From assembly GCA_023435325.1 (NCBI GenBank), contig JAEYRT010000199.1:1-11234 (forward strand): a stretch of 11,234 nucleotides of DNA. Direction: 5' to 3'. Positions within the stretch are counted from its first letter, which is position 1. Each line of letters starts with the position of its first letter. The position numbers and the translations under genes were made by a program. Positions 1 through 7,093 of this stretch are shown in pieces. Source of the stretch: Pseudomonadota bacterium. GTDB lineage: Bacteria; Pseudomonadota; Gammaproteobacteria; Burkholderiales; Burkholderiaceae_C. The notes under the pieces were generated by a model. It made no database searches, was not told where the DNA came from, and saw only the letters and a list, made by a program, of their open reading frames with translations.

Positions 1-1
1 C

Positions 2-919
2 ATCACCTCCGACGACATTCTGGCCATGACCGAGGATGGCGCACGCGCCGGGGTGCTGGCCGAGCGTGAGCAACAGGCCATTGCCAACATCTTCGAGCTG
101 GACACACGCACCGTGGCCTCGGCCATGACCCAGCGTGACCGCATTGCCTATTTCCTGCGCGACGACCCCGATCACGTCATCCGTGCGCGCATTGCCGAAG
201 AGCCGTTTTCCACCTACCCGGTGTGCGAGGGCGATATCGACCACATCGTGGGCTACGTGGACGCCAAGGACTTGTTCCAGCGGGTGCTCAACAACCAGCC
301 CATTTCCCTGCAGGACGACAGCCTGATCCGCAAGATCCTGCTGGTGCCCGACAAGCTGACGCTGGCCGAAGTGCTGGACCAGTTCCAACAGGCGCACGAA
401 GACTTTGCCGTGATCCTGAACGAGTACAGCCTCGTCGTGGGCGTGGTGACGCTCAACGATGTGATGAGCACCGTGATGGGTGACCTGGTTTCGCCCGATG
501 ATGAAGAGCAGATCATCCGCCGCGATGAGTGCTCGTGGCTGATCGACGGTGTCACGCCGATTGACGATGTGATGCGGGCGCTGGGCCTGGAAGAGCTGCC
601 CAACGAGGAAGAGTACGAAACGCTGGCCGGTTTCCTCATGGTCATGCTGCGCCGCGTGCCGCGCCGCACCGACAGCGTGGACTGGGACGGTTTTCGCTTC
701 GAGGTGATGGACGTGGACAGCTACCGCATCGACCAGGTGCTGGTCACGCGCCTGAGCGATGCCGAGCGCAATGGTGCTGATTCCAAGGCTGCCACCTTGT
801 CCGCCGTGGCAGCCGTGGTCGCCACCGAAGCCGATGTGGCAGAAGCCGTGGCAGCTGCCGGGCACACAGCTCCGGCACCCGAACGTCCCTCGCAAACCGA
901 TACTCCCAGCGTGCCTTGA
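2..919 (+). CDS. CNNM/CorC-type CBS-domain membrane protein, YtfL/PaeA-like (5' end outside window)
   Basis: The reading frame is open from base 2, so the gene begins upstream; 305 codons are visible and the ATG at 26 is internal. The N-terminal DUF21/CNNM membrane domain, which full-length relatives of about 440 residues carry, is missing from view. What remains is cytoplasmic: a linker, a first CBS repeat (codons about 35-95, including VCEGDIDHIVGYVDAKDL), a second CBS repeat (about 108-162, with DFAVILNEYSLVVGVVTLND), and a C-terminal CorC_HlyC domain (about 168-251, ending in YRIDQVLVTRL). The wording is close to what I remember of E. coli YtfL (PaeA, linked to cadaverine/putrescine export), closer than to CorC. 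Family members are often annotated 'hemolysin family protein', but a haemolysin role is not supported by the sequence. The last 55 or so residues are an Ala/Pro-rich low-complexity tail. Family assignment is sure; the transported substrate is not. Confidence 0.93.
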   Translation: MTSDDILAMTEDGARAGVLAEREQQAIANIFELDTRTVASAMTQRDRIAYFLRDDPDHVIRARIAEEPFSTYPVCEGDIDHIVGYVDAKDLFQRVLNNQPISLQDDSLIRKILLVPDKLTLAEVLDQFQQAHEDFAVILNEYSLVVGVVTLNDVMSTVMGDLVSPDDEEQIIRRDECSWLIDGVTPIDDVMRALGLEELPNEEEYETLAGFLMVMLRRVPRRTDSVDWDGFRFEVMDVDSYRIDQVLVTRLSDAERNGADSKAATLSAVAAVVATEADVAEAVAAAGHTAPAPERPSQTDTPSVP

Positions 920-929
920 TCGAAAAAAG

Positions 930-987
930 TAGCTACCTGCGCTTGCATAGCAAGGGTTTCAGATATAAAAATACCTGAAACCCTTGC
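930..987. repeat. Interspersed intergenic repeat with long hairpin between convergent genes
   Basis: The 95-base gap between two converging genes is largely filled by this element. It starts with TAGCTACCTGCGCTTGC (930-946). It then forms an inverted repeat: GCAAGGGTTTCAG (950-962) pairs perfectly with CTGAAACCCTTGC (975-987), 13 bp. After one mismatch, three more inner pairs close an AAAA loop (967-970). No clean T-run follows on either strand, so it is not a textbook intrinsic terminator, though a stem this stable between converging genes may act as one or protect 3' ends. The head matches 14 of 17 bases of a second element at 5527-5543 on the other strand. I recall similar elements being common in Comamonadaceae intergenic regions, but that is memory, not a search. 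Confidence 0.7.
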
Positions 988-1014
988 CCCACGGGCGTGA
1001 GGTGCTAGTTTTAT

Positions 1015-1668
1015 TCAAACATCCAGCAAGGCTGCAGCATCGAAATGCCACTGCCGCTGGGCACCAGAAACCAGCTGCGGATACCGGCTTTTGCCGCGGC
1101 TGCCGTTGTAGCGCCCCAGCGCCATGAACAGATTGCCGCGCTCGCGCTCCAGATAGTGGCGCAAAATGACGCAGCCAAAACGCAGATTGGTCTGCATGTG
1201 AAACAGCTTGGCCGGATCACCATCCCCAATCACGCGCGCCCAAAACGGCATGATCTGCATATAGCCGCGTGCGCCTGCCACCGATACGGCGTACTTGCGA
1301 AACCCGCTTTCCACCTGGATCAACCCCAGCACCAGCGAGACATCCAGCGCTGCACGCTGGGCCTCATACCACACGGTCTGCAGAAAGTCCCGGCGCTCCT
1401 CCCAGCGCTGCATGCGTGGCTGCAACCGATCGCTCATGCTGGTCAGCCAGCGTAAATAGGTGATGCGTGCATCGGTTGACGCAAAAACCGGCTCTGGCGG
1501 CGCCAGATCACTGACAGCAGCACTCAGGGCACTGCGCACGGCATCGGCCAAAGGCTCTTCCATCTGTGCACCTGCCCACGCCACAGGCAAAGCTGCGCTG
1601 CTGGCACAGGCCAGCGCAGCGCCCAGCCAATAGCGGCGCGTGTGCAATGCAGCAGAAGATTCCCTCAT
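1015..1668 (-). CDS. Small exported lytic transglycosylase (SLT/GH23 domain)
   Basis: This 217-residue protein belongs to the soluble lytic transglycosylase family, which cleaves the MurNAc-GlcNAc bond of peptidoglycan in the periplasm with release of a 1,6-anhydro end. The family's order of motifs is visible: catalytic Glu120 in VESGF (119-123), then GYMQIMP (135-141), and RYNGSRG (186-192). An N-terminal export signal is clear (residues 1-32): charged start, a hydrophobic stretch and an A-W-A cleavage site. The T-R-R-Y-W-L before the hydrophobic core resembles a twin-arginine (Tat) motif; a Cys at residue 21 makes a poor lipobox. There is no LysM or other wall-binding domain. It lies downstream of proS but behind a proS terminator, so it probably has its own promoter; only a weak A/G-rich ribosome site precedes the ATG. 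The physiological role within the family cannot be told from sequence. Confidence 0.9.
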   Translation of the reverse strand: MRESSAALHTRRYWLGAALACASSAALPVAWAGAQMEEPLADAVRSALSAAVSDLAPPEPVFASTDARITYLRWLTSMSDRLQPRMQRWEERRDFLQTVWYEAQRAALDVSLVLGLIQVESGFRKYAVSVAGARGYMQIMPFWARVIGDGDPAKLFHMQTNLRFGCVILRHYLERERGNLFMALGRYNGSRGKSRYPQLVSGAQRQWHFDAAALLDV

Positions 1669-1730
1669 GCGTTTTCTTTAATTCATATTGAGCAAGGAAA
1701 GCCGCAAGCCCATGGCCAGATCTTGCCAAA

Positions 1731-1756
1731 GCAAAAGGCAGCCGAAGCTGCCTTCT
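1731..1756 (-). terminator. Intrinsic terminator of proS with UUCG tetraloop
   Basis: On the minus strand AAGGCAGC-TTCG-GCTGCCTT forms an 8-bp stem (arms 1747-1754 and 1735-1742) closed by the extra-stable C(UUCG)G tetraloop and followed by TTTTGCTTT. It lies about 35 bases after the proS stop and before the transglycosylase start, so it should separate the two genes. Confidence 0.85.
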
Positions 1757-1788
1757 GTACACATGCCCGTCAGGCCATGTAGCGCGAA

Positions 1789-3531
1789 TTACAAGCCCAG
1801 CTTGGCCTTCAAATGTGCCAGCACATCCGCAGGCGCAATCTTGGTAGCTTCCGCATCGCGGCGGCCTTGGTATTCCACCACGCCTTCCTTCAGACCACGG
1901 TCACCCAGCACCACGCGGTGGGGCACGCCAATCAGTTCCCAATCGGCCAGCATGGCGCCTGGGCGTTCATCACGGTCATCCAGAATCACATCCACGCCCA
2001 GCGCCAGCAGTTCGTTGTAGAGCTTTTCAGCCTCGGCCTTCACTGCCTCGCTGCGGCCCATGCCGATGGGGCAGATCACCACGGTGAACGGCGCAATCGC
2101 ATCGGGCCAGATCATGCCGCGCTCGTCATGGTTTTGCTCCACCGCCGCCGCAGGCAGGCGCGTGACACCGATGCCGTAGCACCCCATTTCAAAGTGCTGG
2201 GGCTTGCCGTTGTCACCCAGGAAGGTGGCGTTCATGGCCTTGGAATACTTGGTGCCCAGATAGAACACGTGGCCAATCTCGATGCCACGCTCAATCGCCA
2301 GCTCGCCCTTGCCGTCGGGCGATTTATCACCTGCCACCACATTGCGCAGATCGGCAATGACTTCGGGCTCAGGCAGATCGCGGCCAAAGTTCACACCGGT
2401 CAGGTGGAAGTCCACTTCATTGGCGCCGCAGACAAAGTCAGCCATCACGGCCACTTCGCGGTCCACCACCAACTTCACCGCTTGTTTCAGGCCAATGGGG
2501 CCCAGGTATCCGGGCTGGCAGCCAAAGTGCGCTTCGATTTCGCCGACGGTGGCAAAACGGAAGTTGGCCAGGCCTTCCACCTTGCCCACCTTGATCTCGT
2601 TCATGTCATGGTCGCCACGCAGCAGCAGCAGCCACACTTGCGTCTTGATGACTTCGCCGTCTTCGTTCAGCGCGTCGGTTGCCAGCACCAAGGACTTCAC
2701 GGTCTGGCTCAGCGGTAGACCCAGTTGTTCAGCCACGGCTTCGCAAGTGCTGTTGCCGGGTGTAGCAACCTTTTCCATGGCTTTGGAAGCTGCAGGACGG
2801 GGCCCCGCAGGCGGCAGGCTTTCGGCTTTCTCGATATTGGCCGCATAGTCGCTGTTGGGGCAGTAGACGATGGCGTCTTCACCCGTAGAAGCAATCACCT
2901 GAAACTCTTCGCTCAGGTCCCCGCCAATCGCACCAGAGTCCGCACGCACCGCACGGTACTGCAGGCCAAAACGGTCAAAGATGCGCTTGTAGGCTTCGCG
3001 CATGGTCTGGTAGCTGATCTGGGCGCTGTCGCGGTCCTTGTCGAAGGAGTAGGCGTCCTTCATGATGAATTCACGGCCACGCATCAAGCCAAAGCGGGGG
3101 CGGCGCTCATCACGGAACTTGGTTTGAATCTGATACAGGTTCTTGGGCAGCTGCTTGTAGCTCTTGAACTCCTGGCGCGCCATATCTGTCACCACTTCTT
3201 CAGAAGTGGGCTGGATCACGAAGTCACGGCCATGGCGGTCCTGGATGCGCAGCAGCTCAGGCCCCATTTTTTCAAAACGGCCGGTTTCTTCCCACAGTTC
3301 AGCAGGTTGTACCACGGGCATGGTCACTTCAATGGCGCCGGCGCGGTTCATCTCTTCGCGCACGATGGCCTCGACCTTGCGGATCACACGCAGGCCCATG
3401 GGCATGTAGTTGTAGATACCAGCACCCAGCTTTTTGATCATGCCAGCCCGCATCATGAGCTTGTGGCTGACCACTTCGGCATCCGCCGGAGCTTCTTTCA
3501 GGGTGGAGATAAGAAATTGGGAGGCTTTCAT
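1789..3531 (-). CDS. proS: Prolyl-tRNA synthetase, bacterial type with editing insertion
   Basis: ProS charges tRNA-Pro with proline in the cytosol. The 580-residue protein matches the bacterial type (about 570 residues in E. coli). Visible parts are the class II catalytic core with motif 2, FRDERRPRFGLMRGREF (139-155), and motif 3 around GIGVTRL (453-459). A YbaK-like editing insertion spans roughly 225-405; it carries Lys279 in TVKSLVL, at the same number as the editing lysine K279 known in E. coli ProRS. The C-terminal anticodon-binding domain runs from about 480. The frame stays open for 24 codons upstream, but I start at MKASQFLISTLKEAP because that is where the family begins and the upstream codons (MRSLCTAVCARQG...) look non-coding and reach into the divergent promoter region. 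No good Shine-Dalgarno precedes this ATG. It is divergent from rppH and ends at its own terminator. Confidence 0.97.
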   Translation of the reverse strand: MKASQFLISTLKEAPADAEVVSHKLMMRAGMIKKLGAGIYNYMPMGLRVIRKVEAIVREEMNRAGAIEVTMPVVQPAELWEETGRFEKMGPELLRIQDRHGRDFVIQPTSEEVVTDMARQEFKSYKQLPKNLYQIQTKFRDERRPRFGLMRGREFIMKDAYSFDKDRDSAQISYQTMREAYKRIFDRFGLQYRAVRADSGAIGGDLSEEFQVIASTGEDAIVYCPNSDYAANIEKAESLPPAGPRPAASKAMEKVATPGNSTCEAVAEQLGLPLSQTVKSLVLATDALNEDGEVIKTQVWLLLLRGDHDMNEIKVGKVEGLANFRFATVGEIEAHFGCQPGYLGPIGLKQAVKLVVDREVAVMADFVCGANEVDFHLTGVNFGRDLPEPEVIADLRNVVAGDKSPDGKGELAIERGIEIGHVFYLGTKYSKAMNATFLGDNGKPQHFEMGCYGIGVTRLPAAAVEQNHDERGMIWPDAIAPFTVVICPIGMGRSEAVKAEAEKLYNELLALGVDVILDDRDERPGAMLADWELIGVPHRVVLGDRGLKEGVVEYQGRRDAEATKIAPADVLAHLKAKLGL

Positions 3532-3567
3532 GAGGGGAGTACGAGGCGGGATATCACAGCGGCAACC

Positions 3568-3595
3568 TTGCCGAGCACAGACTGCCGTGCATAAT
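3568..3595 (+). promoter_or_regulatory. Candidate sigma-70 promoter of rppH in the proS/rppH divergent gap
   Basis: TTGCCG (3568-3573) and CATAAT (3590-3595) are separated by 16 bases. Transcription would start near 3602 and leave a leader of about 25 bases before the rppH ATG, with a GGGG ribosome-site candidate at 3616-3619. The opposite strand has TATATT (3607-3602) as a possible -10 for proS, but I see no matching -35. Motif reading only. Confidence 0.45.
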
Positions 3596-3626
3596 GAACG
3601 CAATATAGAAAATTTGGGGTTCGATT

Positions 3627-4289
3627 ATGCTTGACCGGGACGGATTTCGCCCGAACGTCGGCATCATCCTGCTCAACCAGAAGAACCAGGTGTTCTGGGG
3701 CAAACGCATACGCACCCACAGCTGGCAGTTTCCGCAAGGCGGGATTGATCGGGGAGAAACCCCCGAGCAAGCCATGTACCGGGAACTGCACGAAGAGGTG
3801 GGTCTCAAGCCCAACCACGTTCGCGTGGTCGCAAGAACAAGGGACTGGTTGCGCTATGAGGTGCCGGACCGTTACATACGCCGTGATGCGCGAGGTCATT
3901 ACAAAGGCCAAAAGCAGATCTGGTTTTTGCTCCAATTACTGGGTCAAGATTGGGATTTGAACCTGCGCGCCACGGACCACCCAGAGTTCGATGCCTGGCG
4001 CTGGAACGACTACTGGGTGCCACTGGATGTGGTGGTGGAGTTCAAACGCGGCGTCTATGAAATGGCGCTGACCGAACTGGCGCGTTTTGTGCCACGCAAT
4101 GAACAGCAGCGCAACCGTTACCTGCGTAGCGGCATGCGCCCCCGGGAAGGGCAGCCGGAGCCTGCAGTTGCCGCACCGCGTCTTCCCCCTATTTTGCGCA
4201 ACCACGGGCTGATCCATCATCCGGGTTTGGAACTTCCTCCCGGCGCCAGTTTTGACCCGGATCCACAAGGCGAAGCCAAGCACCGCTGA
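3627..4289 (+). CDS. rppH: RNA pyrophosphohydrolase RppH (Nudix hydrolase)
   Basis: RppH removes pyrophosphate from the 5' triphosphate end of mRNAs, creating a monophosphate end that stimulates RNase E decay. The N-terminus MLDRDGFRPNVGIILLN is the family signature. A perfect Nudix box (G-x5-E-x7-REUxEExGU) spans residues 38-60 (GGIDRGE...RELHEEVGL), with metal-binding Glu53, Glu56 and Glu57. The QIWFLL segment (97-102) and FDAWRW (121-126) belong to the RppH fold. The protein has 220 residues against 176 in E. coli; the extra 45 or so residues (from about 172) form a Pro/Arg/His-rich tail that looks disordered, as I recall for other beta-proteobacterial RppH proteins. It is transcribed alone, divergent from proS and convergent with proB. 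Confidence 0.96.
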   Translation: MLDRDGFRPNVGIILLNQKNQVFWGKRIRTHSWQFPQGGIDRGETPEQAMYRELHEEVGLKPNHVRVVARTRDWLRYEVPDRYIRRDARGHYKGQKQIWFLLQLLGQDWDLNLRATDHPEFDAWRWNDYWVPLDVVVEFKRGVYEMALTELARFVPRNEQQRNRYLRSGMRPREGQPEPAVAAPRLPPILRNHGLIHHPGLELPPGASFDPDPQGEAKHR

Positions 4290-4292
4290 AAC

Positions 4293-4324
4293 AAAAAATC
4301 CCGCTGCACCGCGGGATTTTTTTT
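4293..4324. terminator. Bidirectional intrinsic terminator shared by rppH and proB
   Basis: AAAAAATCCCGC (4293-4304) pairs with GCGGGATTTTTT (4311-4322) around a 6-base loop. On the plus strand eight T's (4317-4324) end the hairpin four bases after the rppH stop. On the minus strand six T's follow the stem, about 30 bases after the proB stop. It serves both converging genes. Confidence 0.93.
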
Positions 4325-4354
4325 ATGGCGTGTGGCTGTTCACCCTATTCACCC

Positions 4355-5491
4355 TCAGTGCAGCACCACCATATTGTCACGGTGCACCATTTCGGGCTCG
4401 CCGCGGTAACCCAGCAGCTGCTCGACTTCTGACGATGCATGTTTGCACAGCAGACGTGCTTCGGCGCTGGAGTAATTGGCCAAGCCACGTGCGATTTCCT
4501 GCCCCTTGGCATCACGCACGGCGATCACATCGCCACGCGAAAAATCGCCTTCCACCGCCACCATCCCCACGGGCAGCAGGCTCTTGCCTTCTTCACGCAG
4601 CTTGACCACGGCCCCAGCGTCAATAGTGACTGCGCCGCGCATCTGCAGGTGGTCTCTGATCCACTGCTTGCGTGCCTGATTCTTGTGGGTGGATGCCACC
4701 AGCAAGGTGCCAATCGATTCGCCGCGCACCAGGCGCAGCAGCACGTCCGGCTCACGTCCCCAGGCAATGACCGTGGAGGCACCCGATCCCGCCGCGCGTT
4801 TGGCTGCCAGGATTTTGGTCAGCATGCCGCCCTTGCCAATGCTGGAGCCAGCACCCCCTGCCATGGCTTCCAGTTTGAGGTCACCGGCCTGTGCTTCGTG
4901 GACAAACTGTGCGCTGGGGTTGCTGCGCGGATCGGCAGTGTACAAACCCTTTTGATCGGTCAGGATGACCAAGGCATCCGCTTCCACCAGGTTGGCCACC
5001 AGTGCACCCAAGGTGTCGTTGTCGCCAAACTTGATTTCATCGTTGACCACGGTGTCGTTTTCATTGATCACCGGCACCACACCCAGCTTGAGCAAGGTCA
5101 GCAAGGTGGAACGGGCATTCAGGTAACGCTCGCGATCCGCCAGGTCGGCATGTGTCAGCAGCACCTGCGCGCTGCCCACGTTGTGGTTGCGCAACTTGGT
5201 CTCGTACATCTGTACCAGGCCCATTTGCCCCACGGCAGCTGCGGCTTGCAGCTCATGGATCTCCTTGGGCCGTGTCGCCCAGCCCAAGCGCTTCATACCT
5301 TCGGCCACGGCACCACTGGAGACCATGATCACCTCACGGCGAACCCCGTCCTCACCATGCACGAGGGCTGCAAGCTGGCGCGACCACTCCTCTATCGCAG
5401 CTTCATCGAGGCCACGCCCCTCATTGGTAACCAAACTGGAGCCGACCTTGACCACGATGCGGCGCGCATCTTGCAGAACACGGGATGACAT
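4355..5491 (-). CDS. proB: Glutamate 5-kinase with C-terminal PUA domain
   Basis: ProB phosphorylates L-glutamate to gamma-glutamyl phosphate, the first and usually proline-inhibited step of proline synthesis. The 378-residue length fits the two-domain form. The amino-acid kinase domain shows KVGSSL (15-20), SSGAVA (58-63), INENDTV (142-148), KFGDNDTLGALVA (154-166), LTDQKGLYTADPR (177-189) and GKGGMLTK (219-226). A PUA domain follows at about 285-365. The next enzyme gene, proA, is not in the window. It lies 80 bases downstream of obgE in the same direction with a repeat element in the gap, and co-transcription with obgE is likely, as in many beta-proteobacteria. I see no strong Shine-Dalgarno before the ATG; the MSSRVLQDARRIVVKVGSS start matches the family. 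Confidence 0.97.
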   Translation of the reverse strand: MSSRVLQDARRIVVKVGSSLVTNEGRGLDEAAIEEWSRQLAALVHGEDGVRREVIMVSSGAVAEGMKRLGWATRPKEIHELQAAAAVGQMGLVQMYETKLRNHNVGSAQVLLTHADLADRERYLNARSTLLTLLKLGVVPVINENDTVVNDEIKFGDNDTLGALVANLVEADALVILTDQKGLYTADPRSNPSAQFVHEAQAGDLKLEAMAGGAGSSIGKGGMLTKILAAKRAAGSGASTVIAWGREPDVLLRLVRGESIGTLLVASTHKNQARKQWIRDHLQMRGAVTIDAGAVVKLREEGKSLLPVGMVAVEGDFSRGDVIAVRDAKGQEIARGLANYSSAEARLLCKHASSEVEQLLGYRGEPEMVHRDNMVVLH

Positions 5492-5511
5492 TGTTATGAG
5501 CTTTTCAAGGC

Positions 5512-5543
5512 GCTAGCACTTACCCAGCAAGCGCTAGCAGCTA
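5512..5543 (-). repeat. Interspersed intergenic repeat (GCTAGCGCTT hairpin) between obgE and proB
   Basis: On the minus strand the element reads TAGCTGCTAGCGCTTGC (5543-5527) and then a hairpin in which GCTAGCGCTT (5538-5529) pairs with AAGTGCTAGC (5521-5512) through 10 bp, one of them G-U, around a 7-base loop. There is no T-run, so it is not a standard terminator. The same head occurs in the element at 930-946, with 14 of 17 bases equal. In the gap it could act as an mRNA processing or stability structure between obgE and proB; that role is inference. Confidence 0.65.
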
Positions 5544-5571
5544 TTTATCCAATAGCACCATGGGTGCTGTT

Positions 5572-6645
5572 TCACTCGGGCGCATCGCCCGCAAAACGTG
5601 GATCGTACTCCGCTTCCTGTGGCTGCTCGGCCTTTTGCTGTAGGTGCACATGCTTGAAGATGTCCTGCACCAAGCGTTCCGTGCCTTCACGCGCCAAGGC
5701 CGAGATCTCGTAGACCGGCCCCTTCCATTTGTAGCGCTTCACAAACTCCTTGACCTTGGCGGCACGCTCCTCCTCAGGAATCATGTCCAGCTTGTTCAGC
5801 ACCAGCCAGCGGGGCTTGTTGTAGAGCGCTTCGTCGTACTTCTTGAGCTCCTGCACGATGGCCTTGGCCTGCTCCACAGGGTCTACGCTGTCATCAAACG
5901 GCGCCAGATCCACAATGTGCAGCAGCAAGCGTGTGCGCTGCAGGTGGCGCAGAAACTGGTGGCCCAAGCCAGCACCGTCCGAAGCGCCTTCGATCAAGCC
6001 CGGAATATCGGCAATCACAAAGCTTTGCTCGGGTCCCACGCGCACCACACCCAGATTGGGGTGCAGTGTGGTGAAGGGGTAGTCTGCAATCTTGGGACGT
6101 GCATTCGACACCGACGAGATAAACGTGGACTTGCCCGCATTCGGCATGCCCAGCAGTCCCACATCAGCCAGCACCTTCAGCTCCAGCTTGAGGCTAAAGC
6201 GCTCACCAGGGCGACCAGGCGTCTTCTGGCGAGGTGCACGGTTGACCGCACTTTTGAAGCGCAAGTTGCCAAAGCCGCCATCCCCCCCACGGGCCAGCAC
6301 GATCTTTTCGCCAGGCACCAACAGCTCATGCATGACTTCCCCCGTGGCTTCATCGGTGATGATGGTGCCCACCGGCAGACGCAGGGTAATGTCTTTACCG
6401 GCTGCGCCAAACATGTCATTGCCCATGCCGTTTTCGCCGCGCTGCGCTTCGTGGCGGCGGGAGTAACGGTAGTCAATGAGGGTATTCAAATTCACATCGG
6501 CCACGGCATAGACGTGACCACCACGGCCACCATCGCCACCGTCTGGTCCGCCGAATTCCTTGTATTTTTCGTGTCGGAACGTGGCTGCGCCATTACCACC
6601 ATCGCCCGCGGCAATTTCAATATAGGCTTCATCGACGAACTTCAT
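5572..6645 (-). CDS. obgE: Obg-family GTPase (CgtA), 50S ribosome assembly
   Basis: ObgE is an essential GTPase that binds the large ribosomal subunit, aids late 50S assembly and is linked to (p)ppGpp responses. The 357-residue protein has the glycine-rich Obg fold at residues 1-158 (GDGGNGA, GGPDGGDGGRGG, ARGGDGGFGN). The G domain follows: G1 GMPNAGKS (166-173), the G2 region PFTTLHPNLG (190-199), G3 DIPG (213-216), G4 NKLD (284-287) and G5 SAL (315-317). The C-terminal tail is short and acidic (QPQEAEYDPRFAGDAPE). The frame is open for 13 codons more upstream, but MKFVDEAYIEIAAGDGG is the invariant Obg start and is preceded by GGGAAAG (6656-6650), so I start there. It follows rplU-rpmA in the usual order, but a terminator lies in the 169-base gap, so it probably also has its own promoter; I could not pick one out convincingly. 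Confidence 0.97.
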   Translation of the reverse strand: MKFVDEAYIEIAAGDGGNGAATFRHEKYKEFGGPDGGDGGRGGHVYAVADVNLNTLIDYRYSRRHEAQRGENGMGNDMFGAAGKDITLRLPVGTIITDEATGEVMHELLVPGEKIVLARGGDGGFGNLRFKSAVNRAPRQKTPGRPGERFSLKLELKVLADVGLLGMPNAGKSTFISSVSNARPKIADYPFTTLHPNLGVVRVGPEQSFVIADIPGLIEGASDGAGLGHQFLRHLQRTRLLLHIVDLAPFDDSVDPVEQAKAIVQELKKYDEALYNKPRWLVLNKLDMIPEEERAAKVKEFVKRYKWKGPVYEISALAREGTERLVQDIFKHVHLQQKAEQPQEAEYDPRFAGDAPE

Positions 6646-6755
6646 GAGGCTTTCCCGTGATTCATTGGAGAGACCCGCACCCAAAGTTGCAGGGGTCTAA
6701 AAGCATAAGCCAAGCACTGGCCTGACCTGCTGCTGAGGGGCATTGTCTGCCCATC

Positions 6756-6790
6756 GAAAACAACAAAGCCCCGACGCATCGGGGCTTTGT
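6756..6790 (-). terminator. Intrinsic terminator after rpmA
   Basis: On the minus strand ACAAAGCCCCGA (6790-6779) pairs perfectly with TCGGGGCTTTGT (6774-6763) over 12 bp with a 4-base loop, followed by TGTTTTC. It begins about 25 bases after the rpmA stop. The T-run is short (four), so read-through into obgE is possible. Confidence 0.8.
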
Positions 6791-6814
6791 GGTGTCAGCG
6801 AACGCTAGCGGCGA

Positions 6815-7075
6815 TTAAGCAGCAGGCGTAATGTTGACGGTGTGCTTGGACAGAGCACCCTTGGTGCTGAACGACACGTGGCCGTCCACCAGAGCAAACA
6901 AGGTGTGGTCCTTGCCGATACCAACATTGGTGCCGGGGTGGAACTTGGTGCCACGTTGACGCACGATGATCGAGCCTGCGCTGATCAGTTCGCCACCGAA
7001 GGCCTTCACACCCAGCATCTTTGGCTTGGAATCACGTCCGTTGCGCGTAGAGCCGCCGCCTTTTTTCTGTGCCAT
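6815..7075 (-). CDS. rpmA: 50S ribosomal protein L27
   Basis: L27 is a structural protein of the large subunit whose N-terminal tail reaches the peptidyl transferase centre. The 86-residue sequence is typical throughout, with MAQKKGGGSTRNGRDS at the start followed by GVKAFGG and the IIVRQRGTKFHPG core. There is no N-terminal extension of the kind cleaved in Firmicutes. It follows rplU by only 18 bases and has a perfect AAGGAG ribosome site (7088-7083) seven bases before the ATG, so the two form a dicistronic unit. Confidence 0.98.
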   Translation of the reverse strand: MAQKKGGGSTRNGRDSKPKMLGVKAFGGELISAGSIIVRQRGTKFHPGTNVGIGKDHTLFALVDGHVSFSTKGALSKHTVNITPAA

Positions 7076-7093
7076 GACTTAGCTCCTTGGGAA

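Noticed and set aside
1813..3594. Long plus-strand open frames opposite proS (1813-2718 and 2725-3594)
   Set aside because: Composition is typical of antisense frames (His, Gln, Ala rich) and ProS motifs cover the whole interval on the minus strand.
3532..3603. A 24-codon N-terminal extension of ProS
   Set aside because: The added residues are Cys/Arg rich and unlike the family, and they would run across the divergent promoter region; the family start MKASQF is at 3531.
4439..5488. A 349-codon open frame on the plus strand opposite proB
   Set aside because: Its protein is rich in His, Gln and Cys with no recognisable domain, and it mirrors almost exactly the extent of proB; this is the usual antisense effect of GC-rich coding sequence.
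6646..6684. A 13-codon N-terminal extension of ObgE
   Set aside because: The conserved Obg start MKFVDEA lies at 6645 with a nearby purine-rich ribosome site.
6801..6811. CGCTAGCG palindrome near the rpmA stop as a further copy of the interspersed repeat
   Set aside because: Only 8 bases match the GCTAGCGC part; the TAGCT head and the hairpin partner are absent.
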